A model generated the notes under the pieces. That model ran no database searches. It was not told the DNA's origin and saw only the letters and a list, made by a program, of their open reading frames with translations. Position numbers and translations under genes: made by a program. Shown in pieces: positions 1 to 5,529 of a DNA stretch of 5,529 bases (its first letter is position 1; each line of letters starts with the position of its first letter). This stretch comes from CAZADH01 sp964483805 (lineage in GTDB: Bacteria > Muiribacteriota > Ozemobacteria > Ozemobacterales > Ozemobacteraceae), in contig CAZADH010000358.1 in NCBI GenBank assembly GCA_964483805.1, positions 1-5,529 on the forward strand, written 5' to 3'.

Positions 1-30
1 TGCCTTCGCCGCCGGCCTGGCCGTGGTCGT

Positions 31-3000
31 TCACGGCGCCACCTCCGCGGCGCACCCGCCGCCCGTCGTCGGCAGTCGCCGCAATGCGGCCCCGGTCAGC
101 GACCCGGCACATCCGGCCACGGTCGCCGGGGGCCCGGCCACGATGACCCGCCCGCCCCGGTCGCCCCCGCCCGGTCCCATGTCGATGACCCAGTCGGCAC
201 GGCGCACGACGTCGAGATGGTGCTCGACCACGACGAGGGTGTGCCCGGCCCGCACCAGTTCGCAAAAAACGTCGAGCAGGCGCGCCACGTCGGCCGGATG
301 CAGCCCGGTCGTCGGTTCGTCGAAGACGAGCAGATCGCCGGTCAGGTGACGCATACCCGCAACCTGCGTGGCCTCACCCGATGCTCCATCGCGCGCGCTT
401 TGATCGATCAAGGCAAGTGCCAGCTTGACCCGCTGCCGCTCGCCGCTCGACAACGATGCGGTCGTGCGACCGGGGGTCAGGTGCCCCAGGCCGAGACGCT
501 GCAACGGGGCGAGAATGCGGATCACTGCCGGTTGGTCGGCGAAGAACTGCGCTGCATCACGCAACGACATTGTCAATACATCAGCAATCGTGTGCTCGCG
601 CCAGCGACACGAGAGGACCTCGTCATTGAAGCGTTGGCCACGGCAAGATTCACAAGGCACACGCACATCGGCGAGAAAATCGAGATCGACGGTGCGCCCG
701 CCCATGCCCTCGCAAACCGGGCACCGGCCAGCCGGGCTGAACGGCGAAAACGCAGCGGCCGCGAGCCCGCGTTGCCGGGCATCGTCACCCCGGGCAAACA
801 GTTCACGCACCGGCTCGAGCAGACCGGTCAGGGTGGCGACGATGCTGGCTTCGCTGCCGCCCGGCAGACCCTGATCGACGACGATCACCGCGCCAACGTT
901 GTCGGGAACGGCCACCGCACGGCAATCGATCGGTCGGCGTGCGCGCACCGAGGGCACCAGCACCTCCCCGACCAGCGTCGTCTTCCCCGACCCCGAGACG
1001 CCAGTAACCACGGTCATGGCCGCCGTCGGCACAACGATGTCTTCATTCTTGACGTTGTATTTACTCGCCCCAGCGATGGCGATCGCCCGCTCGCGACCGT
1101 TGGCGGCAACGACGTCAGACCGACCGCAAAGGCCAACCCCCGCGGCCACTTCAGGCCGTGTGTCGCCCCGCCCCAACCACCTGGCCGTCACACAGTCGTC
1201 GCGGCGAACGAGGTCGGACCACGGCCCTGCCGCCGTAACCCGCCCGCCGTCGGCACCCGACCCGGGGCCGATCTCGATGACGTGGTCGGCGGCCCGGATG
1301 ACGTCGGCGTCGTGTTCGATCACCACCACGGTGTTGCCGTCGTCGCGCAATTGCCGCAACAGCGCGAGCAATCGCCCGGTGTCATGCGGATGCAGACCGA
1401 CAGTGGGCTCGTCGAGCAGGTAGGTGACTCCGGTCAACTCGCCGCCCAACTGGCTGGCCAACAGCACGCGCCGATACTCGCCCCCGGACAGCGTCGCGGT
1501 GGTGCGATCGAGCGTGAGATAACCCAGGCCCGCGTCGACGAGATGCTGCACGCGTGGGCGCAACTCGGCCAGGATCGGCCCCAACACCGGGTTGGCGGCA
1601 TCACCCCACCCCACCAGTTGCTCGAGCGGCAACCGGCACAAATCAGGGAGAGAGCGACCGTCGACGGTCACCGCGCGAAACTCCGGCCGCAGCCGCTCTC
1701 CGGCACAATCCGGACAGCGCTCGCTACGCATGACCTCGACCTGCATCGCCGCTCCACGCGCATCGCCCCGCTTGCGCGCGTACTCCGTCTCGACCAGCGT
1801 CGCCAACCCCACCCAGGTCGTGTCGAGATGATGTTCGCCCTGGCGTTTGCCCCGGCGGAACTGCCAGGTCACCGAGAACCGGCGCTCCCCGGCCCCATGC
1901 AATGCCACCGACCGGGCCGCAGCCGGCAACTCGGCCCACGGTCCCGAAAAGTCGTGCCCCAGAGCCTCACCAACGGCACGCAACGTGGCGACATACTGCC
2001 CGTCACGCTCCCCGTAAAAACGGCCGGTGCGGGTGCCGTCGAGCGCGCCGTCGAGCAGCGACCGTGCTGGATCGCTCACCAGGAGCTCGGGGTCGCACCG
2101 GGTGATCTCGCCCAATCCTTCACAGGTCAGGCACGCGCCTTCGACCTCGTTGCTCGAAAACAGGCGGGCCGACAGCGTCGGCACCCCGACAAAACCGCAC
2201 CGGGTACACGGCATGCCTGTGGCCGCGCGCGAATCGTGAACGAGTGATTCGCTATTGCTCGCCGCGCCCGAAGACCCGCACGGTACGCTTGCCGTCTCTG
2301 CGACGACACCTGCAACCGTTGCCTGCCCGGGAAGCGGGCCGCCAAGAACGCTCGCGCAACTTGGACAGTGGCGTGTTCCCACCCGCGACATCGCGATGCG
2401 GAGAAAGTCGAGACAGCCGGTCACCGTGCCGACCGTCGACCGTGGCCCGGGCGTGCCGTGGGCGGCCCCGATGGCAATCACCGGCGTGAGTCCGCGCGCA
2501 GCACGCAGCACCGGTCGTTCGGTTTCGTGCACGAACCGCCGGGCATACGCCGACAACGACTCGACATAACGCCGGTGGGCCTCGGCATACAGGGTGTCCA
2601 TGATCAGCGAGGTTTTGCCGCTGCCAGAGACACCTGTGACTACGGTGATCGCTCCATGCGGCACCGTGACATTGACGTGGCGCAGATTGTGCGTCGCCAC
2701 ATCCTCGAGAACGATGCCTGGTGCGGGCCGCGGCCCTGGCTGCTGCTGTCGGCCCGTTTGCCCTGCGCCCATCGTGGGCGGGCGGATCGCTGCCAGGGCG
2801 ACTGTTGCCGGGTCGGTTGCGACCTCGGGCGGCACCCCGGCCGCACGCAACGCCGCCCCGGTATGCGAGGCGGGACAATCCATGACCTCCGCCGGGGTCC
2901 CAGCCACGACCAGCGTCCCGCCCCGATCACCACCCTCGGGGCCGAGGTCGATGAGCCAATCGACACCGAGCAGAAACTCCGGGTGGTGTTCGACGGCAAC

Positions 3001-3111
3001 CACAGAGTTACCGGCCGCAACCAGACGGCGGAGAATGCGGTTGAGCAATACAATATCTGCATGATGCAGTCCGGTGGCCGGCTCGTCGAGCAGATAGAGC
3101 GTATTCCCGGT
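31..3111 (-). CDS. uvrA: C-terminal part of the double-length UvrA: end of unit 1 NBD-II plus the whole of unit 2
   Basis: Immediately after the TAG the frame resumes with TGNTLYLLDEPATGLH, the unit 1 NBD-II Walker B, and its H-loop AVEHH. The first possible start is TTG at 3048-3046 (residue 1 here). It has no purine-rich ribosome site and lies beyond Walker B, so it is a poor start. Unit 2 NBD-I: Walker A GVSGSGKT (139-146); PRSTVGTVT (202-210); zinc module C281/C284 and C306/C309; CPDCAGERL (445-453); signature TLSGGE (519-524); Walker B D546/E547; H-loop H579. NBD-II: Walker A 683-690; Q726; zinc module C776/C779 and C799/C802; signature SLSSGE (865-870); Walker B D910/E911; H943; TGA after P1005. 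Oddities: the UvrB-binding domain is mostly missing (about 232-279), the Q-loop Gln of NBD-I is Ala195, and NBD-II has lost the PRSNPATY motif. Unit 2 looks like a UvrB-independent ATPase half; its role is inference. Confidence 0.93.
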   Translation of the reverse strand, partial: TGNTLYLLDEPATGLHHADIVLLNRILRRLVAAGNSVVAVEHHPEFLLGVDWLIDLGPEGGDRGGTLVVAGTPAEVMDCPASHTGAALRAAGVPPEVATDPATVALAAIRPPTMGAGQTGRQQQPGPRPAPGIVLEDVATHNLRHVNVTVPHGAITVVTGVSGSGKTSLIMDTLYAEAHRRYVESLSAYARRFVHETERPVLRAARGLTPVIAIGAAHGTPGPRSTVGTVTGCLDFLRIAMSRVGTRHCPSCASVLGGPLPGQATVAGVVAETASVPCGSSGAASNSESLVHDSRAATGMPCTRCGFVGVPTLSARLFSSNEVEGACLTCEGLGEITRCDPELLVSDPARSLLDGALDGTRTGRFYGERDGQYVATLRAVGEALGHDFSGPWAELPAAARSVALHGAGERRFSVTWQFRRGKRQGEHHLDTTWVGLATLVETEYARKRGDARGAAMQVEVMRSERCPDCAGERLRPEFRAVTVDGRSLPDLCRLPLEQLVGWGDAANPVLGPILAELRPRVQHLVDAGLGYLTLDRTTATLSGGEYRRVLLASQLGGELTGVTYLLDEPTVGLHPHDTGRLLALLRQLRDDGNTVVVIEHDADVIRAADHVIEIGPGSGADGGRVTAAGPWSDLVRRDDCVTARWLGRGDTRPEVAAGVGLCGRSDVVAANGRERAIAIAGASKYNVKNEDIVVPTAAMTVVTGVSGSGKTTLVGEVLVPSVRARRPIDCRAVAVPDNVGAVIVVDQGLPGGSEASIVATLTGLLEPVRELFARGDDARQRGLAAAAFSPFSPAGRCPVCEGMGGRTVDLDFLADVRVPCESCRGQRFNDEVLSCRWREHTIADVLTMSLRDAAQFFADQPAVIRILAPLQRLGLGHLTPGRTTASLSSGERQRVKLALALIDQSARDGASGEATQVAGMRHLTGDLLVFDEPTTGLHPADVARLLDVFCELVRAGHTLVVVEHHLDVVRRADWVIDMGPGGGDRGGRVIVAGPPATVAGCAGSLTGAALRRLPTTGGGCAAEVAP
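2212..2355 (-). other. Degenerate remnant replacing the UvrB-binding domain in UvrA unit 2
   Basis: Between CPSC (228-231, counted from the TTG at 3048) and the zinc pair C281/C284 only about 48 residues remain, where a normal UvrA has well over 100. The stretch is rich in Ala, Gly, Ser and Val and lacks the LAPVV, RIDGE and KHxIEVVVD landmarks that unit 1 retains. Loss of this domain is a known trait of UvrA2-type proteins such as the Deinococcus UvrA2. I infer that unit 2 cannot contact UvrB in the usual way. Confidence 0.75.
3044..3056 (+). repeat. AT-rich 13-bp exact repeat, copy 2
   Basis: Identical to 5444-5456. On the minus strand it encodes IVLL within HHADIVLLNRIL, just after Walker B of unit 1 NBD-II and about 55 bases past the in-frame TAG. 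It overlaps the TTG at 3048-3046. It may be simple coincidence of codon choice in two unrelated protein segments. Confidence 0.5.
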
Positions 3112-3114
3112 CTA
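3112..3114 (-). other. In-frame amber (TAG) codon inside uvrA
   Basis: The plus strand reads CTA, so the minus strand reads TAG. It follows ...ELARP and precedes TGNTLYLLDEP without any shift of frame. In ordinary UvrA this short variable spacer between signature helix and Walker B is occupied by a residue such as Ser, Ala, Asp or Gln. One base change would restore a sense codon, for example CAG (Gln) or TCG (Ser). The next base is A, and I see no obvious readthrough-promoting context or recoding stem-loop beside it. Confidence 0.95.
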
Positions 3115-5529
3115 CGGGCGGGCCAGTTCGGTAGCCAGCTTGACCCGCTGAGCCTCGCCACCCGAAAGGGTCGTGGCCGGTTGCCCGACGGCGAGATACC
3201 CCAATCCGACCTCGGCCAGGGCCGCAAACACACGAGCGATGGCCGCCTGGTCAGCGAAGAGCGCCGCCGCATCGGCCACGGTCATCGCCAACACGTCGGC
3301 GATCGAACGGCCGCGCCACGTTACCTCGAGAACCTCGGGGCCGAAACGCCGACCCCCGCACTGTTCGCACAGAAGAGGCACCGGCTCGAGCAGATGCAGA
3401 CCGATCTCCTGCACGCCCGCTCCCTGGCACGCTTCGCAACGGCCGCCGACCACGTTGGTCGAGAACTGCCCCTTGGCCAGTCCACGCGTCTTGGCTTCCG
3501 GCAGGCGGGCATACAGGTCACGAATCGCATCGAACACGCCGGTATAGGTCGCCGGATTCGAGCGAGGCGAGCGCCCGATCGGCAGTTGATCGACGGTGAT
3601 CACCTTGGCGAGGTGCTCGACACCGCGAATCTCGCGGCATGGGCCCGGCACATCGTGGGCATGGTGCAACAACCGACGCAGGTGCCGCCCGAGGGTCTGC
3701 TCGATCAACGACGATTTGCCCGCGCCGGACACCCCGGTCACCGCAACCAAGCATTGCAACGGCACCGTGACCGAGAGATCGCGCAAGTTGTTGGCGGTCG
3801 CCCCAACGATCTCGAGCACCGGCCGTCCGCGGCCCGACCGCCCTCGGCCCGACCGCCCGCGGCCCGACAAATCACCGCTGAGTGGTTCCTGATCCGGCCC
3901 CTCGTGGGCTGACCGTTCACGCCCCGACATCGTGTGTCCCGACTGTTCGTTGCCCGACTCTGCACAGGTGGGCGTTCGCCCTGCCGCAGCGGCGTCGTTC
4001 GCGTCTGCACCGGCAGGCGGTGCTTCACCGAGCAGCCAGGCGCGGGTTCTGCTCTCTTTCGGACCCGAGGGGGCGAGCAATGCGGCGGGGGGACCTGCGA
4101 ACAACAGCCGCCCCCCGTTGGGGCCGGCCCCCGGGCCCAGATCGAGCAACCAGTCGGCGGCCAGCACCGCATCACGGCGGTGCTCGACGGCCACCACCGT
4201 ATTGCCCAGCGCCTGCAAACCGGCGAGCAGGTCGAGCAACTGCCGCTGGTCGCGCGGGTGCAGACCCAGCGACGGTTCGTCGAGGATGTAGAGCAGCCCC
4301 TGCAGATCGGTAAACGATTGCAGCGCCAGGCGGATGCGCTGCCACTCGCCGGCCGCCAGGGAGTCGGCGGCTCGCGCCAACGTCAGATGACCGAGACCCA
4401 GGCCTGTCAACCGGCCGATGCGGCGGCGCATGTCATCGACGAGCGGCGCGACCGCATACATTGTATTTTCATTCGCAGCCTCGGCCCTGTCACCACGATC
4501 TCGCCCGGAAACCGTCCCCACACTGCTGGCGTCGTCGGTGGCGGGGCCACTCTGGCGCGAAATGGCCCGCAGCCAGTCATCCAGAGCGGTCAGCGAAAGC
4601 GCCGCCACCTCGACAATCGTGCGATCGGCGACGCGCACCGCCCGGGCATGCGGCTGCAACCGCGCCCCGTCACAGACCCGACAGGTGACGCTGCGCACAA
4701 ACCGCAGAATATTGGGATTGCGGTCGCGTTGCAGGATGGCGTTCATGACCGGGACGATGCCTTTGTAGTATTCCTCTTCGCGCGGCCGGGCGGTGATGCC
4801 GCTCCATTGCAGGCGCGACGCCAGCGGATGCTTGCCGAACGGAATCTTGATGCGCTCGGAGCCATACAAAATGACACGCCGCTGCTCGTCGGCGAGGTCT
4901 TGCCAGGGCACGTCGACCGTGAATCCGTGCGCGCGGCACACCTGGTCGAGCACGTCCATGGTGACCTGCGAATAGACGATGTAGCCCTTCGGCGTGGTCA
5001 GCACGAGCGCACCCTCGCGCACGGTGCGACTGGGGTCGCCCACGAGCAGCGTCGGATCGATCGCGTCTTCGACGCCCAATCCTTTGCAGGCGGGGCACGC
5101 ACCGTACTCGCTGTTGAACGAGAACAGCCGCGGGCCCAGCTCCGGCGGGCTGTCGCCGCACGCGGGGCAGGCATGGCGCGTCGTCAGGCGCATCGGTTCG
5201 CTGTCGCCGATCGCGACCAGCACGACGCCGCGACCAACGTCGAGGGCGCGCGACAATGCCTCGGCGCCATGGATTCCGGCCGCGACCACCACCTCGATAT
5301 CGTGACGCTCCTTGGCGGCCGGCGTCGGCAGCGGCTCGAGCGGCTGGACCTTCCCGTCGATGCGCACCTCGGTGAACCCCTGTTTGCGCAATGCCTGCAG
5401 TTCGCGCCGGAACGCGCCACGGTGACCGCTCACAATCGGCGCAAGCAATACAATATGTTGTTGCCTGCCGCCGGCCCGGGCCGCGATCGTCTCACGCAAC
5501 TGCGCCACCGAACTGGCGGCATAGGGGAT
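3112..5529 (-). CDS. uvrA: UvrA unit 1, N-terminal part of the double-length protein (partial at 5' end, ends at TAG)
   Basis: The frame is open to position 5529. The GTG at 5508-5506 (residue 1 below) is not the true start, because UvrA-like residues IPYAASS precede it and NBD-I Walker A must lie further upstream, by UvrA comparison roughly 130-150 codons. In order: UvrB-binding domain (about 17-105, with HIVLLAPIV and RIDGKV); zinc module C114/C117 and C138/C141 around RLFSFNSEYGAC; CRVCDGARL at 276-284; a polar low-complexity insertion (about 319-348); signature SLAAGE (383-388) instead of the usual LSGGE; Walker B with D410/E411; H-loop H443; pentapeptide linker (518-562); NBD-II Walker A GVSGAGKS (592-599); Q-loop Q641 in DQLPIGRSPRSNPATY; zinc module C691/C694 and C714/C717; canonical signature LSGGEAQR (781-788). 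It stops at 798, just before Walker B, so as a free product NBD-II could not hydrolyse ATP normally. Damage recognition and UvrB loading are inferred from the family. Confidence 0.93.
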   Translation of the reverse strand: MPYAASSVAQLRETIAARAGGRQQHIVLLAPIVSGHRGAFRRELQALRKQGFTEVRIDGKVQPLEPLPTPAAKERHDIEVVVAAGIHGAEALSRALDVGRGVVLVAIGDSEPMRLTTRHACPACGDSPPELGPRLFSFNSEYGACPACKGLGVEDAIDPTLLVGDPSRTVREGALVLTTPKGYIVYSQVTMDVLDQVCRAHGFTVDVPWQDLADEQRRVILYGSERIKIPFGKHPLASRLQWSGITARPREEEYYKGIVPVMNAILQRDRNPNILRFVRSVTCRVCDGARLQPHARAVRVADRTIVEVAALSLTALDDWLRAISRQSGPATDDASSVGTVSGRDRGDRAEAANENTMYAVAPLVDDMRRRIGRLTGLGLGHLTLARAADSLAAGEWQRIRLALQSFTDLQGLLYILDEPSLGLHPRDQRQLLDLLAGLQALGNTVVAVEHRRDAVLAADWLLDLGPGAGPNGGRLLFAGPPAALLAPSGPKESRTRAWLLGEAPPAGADANDAAAAGRTPTCAESGNEQSGHTMSGRERSAHEGPDQEPLSGDLSGRGRSGRGRSGRGRPVLEIVGATANNLRDLSVTVPLQCLVAVTGVSGAGKSSLIEQTLGRHLRRLLHHAHDVPGPCREIRGVEHLAKVITVDQLPIGRSPRSNPATYTGVFDAIRDLYARLPEAKTRGLAKGQFSTNVVGGRCEACQGAGVQEIGLHLLEPVPLLCEQCGGRRFGPEVLEVTWRGRSIADVLAMTVADAAALFADQAAIARVFAALAEVGLGYLAVGQPATTLSGGEAQRVKLATELARP
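3830..3959 (-). repeat. 15-bp minisatellite-like repeat encoding a pentapeptide linker (SGRGR type)
   Basis: The plus-strand hexamer CCCGAC starts at 3833, 3848, 3863, 3923, 3938 and 3953, all in the same 15-base phase, with diverged versions at 3878, 3893 and 3908. The first three units share a nearly identical unit CGGCCCGACCGCCC(T/G). Translated on the minus strand this gives nine pentapeptides, residues 518-562 from the GTG at 5508: SGNEQ, SGHTM, SGRER, three less regular ones, then SGRGR three times. It lies in the joint between NBD-I and NBD-II of unit 1, where UvrA normally has only a short connection. It is probably a flexible basic/polar tether grown by slippage; the identical units lie at the NBD-II end. 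Confidence 0.88.
5194..5460 (-). other. UvrB-binding domain coding segment of UvrA unit 1
   Basis: Residues about 17-105 counted from the GTG at 5508 match the part of UvrA between NBD-I Walker A and the first zinc module that docks UvrB. Landmarks are HIVLLAPIV followed by a basic GHRGAF segment, VRIDGKVQPL, and KERHDIEVVV, which correspond to the family's MVLAPVV-RGKKGE, RIDGE and KHxIEVVVD elements. The domain looks complete, so unit 1 should be the half that recruits UvrB. It directly precedes the C114/C117 zinc module. Confidence 0.85.
5444..5456 (+). repeat. AT-rich 13-bp exact repeat, copy 1
   Basis: The sequence AGCAATACAATAT is identical to that at 3044-3056, in the same orientation. 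On the minus strand it encodes IVLL within HIVLLAPIV of the UvrB-binding domain, using codons ATT, GTA and TTG that are uncommon in this GC-rich gene. No regulatory function can be shown. Confidence 0.5.

Larger units (their letters stand above)
31..5529 (-). pseudogene. uvrA: Double-length (four-NBD) UvrA gene, 5' end outside the window, interrupted by one in-frame TAG
   Basis: Read as a single unit, the frame gives 1832 codons from the window edge to TGA at 31-33, broken only by TAG at 3114-3112. Both sides of the TAG are in the same frame and together form a continuous tandem UvrA. Seen from N to C: UvrB-binding domain, zinc module, NBD-I C-half, linker, complete NBD-II, then a second UvrA unit with its own NBD-I and NBD-II. 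Each unit ends in the S-x-T-G-x-x-L-like tail (SHTGAAL, SLTGAAL) found at UvrA C-termini, which supports tandem duplication. The family acts in the cytoplasm as the lesion-recognising ATPase that loads UvrB. No second frameshift or stop is seen, so decay, if real, is recent. It is called a pseudogene only because of the TAG; readthrough, recoding or a base-call error would make it one intact CDS. The UvrA family call is near certain; the status is not. Confidence 0.6.

Noticed and set aside
13..23. Inverted repeat CGGCC-T-GGCCG just downstream of the uvrA stop as a terminator
   Set aside because: The loop is a single base, the arms are five bases, and no T-run follows. Chance palindromes of this kind are common in GC-rich DNA.
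573..806. Small minus-strand open frame and similar short frames throughout
   Set aside because: All lie inside uvrA in other registers, with compositions typical of shifted GC-rich frames and no motif or start signal.
217..2247. 676-codon open frame on the plus strand
   Set aside because: It lies exactly codon-on-codon opposite the uvrA frame. Its stops would need TTA, CTA or TCA codons in uvrA, which are rare in GC-rich genes, so long antisense frames are expected. The translation is rich in His, Gln, Arg and Pro with no recognisable domain, while the minus strand carries unmistakable UvrA motifs.
3046..3048. TTG as an independent start for the downstream part
   Set aside because: It lies past Walker B, inside a conserved helix, with no Shine-Dalgarno-like sequence just upstream. 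Homology continues unbroken back to the TAG and beyond.
2368..3912. 514-codon open frame on the plus strand running across the TAG site
   Set aside because: Same antisense register as above. The plus-strand codon at the TAG site is CTA (Leu), so this frame is unaffected. There is no domain resemblance and no plausible ribosome site was noted.
3830..3959. CRISPR array
   Set aside because: The 15-base period has no spacers, the units diverge gradually, and the sequence is translated in frame as part of UvrA.
5506..5508. GTG as the true start of the upstream part
   Set aside because: UvrA-like sequence continues in frame to the window edge and the NBD-I Walker A is not yet reached, so the real start lies outside the window.

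Overview
The window is filled almost completely by one minus-strand gene of the UvrA (excinuclease ABC subunit A) family, read from position 5529 down to a TGA at 31-33. The DNA is GC-rich (about two thirds by eye), with G or C at most third codon positions on the minus strand. UvrA is the damage-sensing ATPase of bacterial nucleotide excision repair. A normal UvrA has about 950 residues and two ABC ATPase domains (NBDs). This one is double length: the window holds 1832 codons with parts of four NBDs, and the start, including the first Walker A motif, lies beyond position 5529. Double-length UvrA proteins are known in Chlamydiota and, as I recall, in other Planctomycetota-Verrucomicrobiota-Chlamydiota bacteria. 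A GC-rich member of that group is a plausible but unproven host.

Layout in the direction of transcription (high to low coordinates). Unit 1 NBD-I (5529 to about 4071, 5' end missing) contains the UvrB-binding domain, a zinc module, a degenerate ABC signature, Walker B and H-loop. A repetitive pentapeptide linker follows (about 4070-3823). Unit 1 NBD-II (about 3822-2833) has Walker A, zinc module, canonical signature, Walker B and H-loop. After a short Pro/Gln-rich joint (about 2832-2719), unit 2 NBD-I (about 2718-1171) has Walker A, zinc module, signature and Walker B, but its UvrB-binding domain is largely gone and its Q-loop Gln is replaced. Unit 2 NBD-II (about 1092-76) is the most divergent of the four.

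The main anomaly is a single in-frame TAG at 3114-3112. It lies between the ABC signature and Walker B of unit 1 NBD-II, with unbroken UvrA homology in the same frame on both sides. As written, the gene is split into an upstream part of at least 805 residues and a downstream part of about 1005-1026 residues. A nonsense mutation, a sequencing error, stop-codon readthrough and TAG reassignment all remain possible. The upstream part keeps UvrB binding but loses Walker B of NBD-II. The downstream part holds the complete unit 2, which appears to lack a UvrB-binding domain.

I found no second gene, RNA gene, CRISPR array or mobile element. Positions 1-30, downstream of the TGA, hold nothing I can call. 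The long plus-strand open frames are antisense shadows of uvrA. I do not see a new multi-gene system. The points of interest are the stop codon, the asymmetric specialisation of the two UvrA units, and the repeat-built linker.
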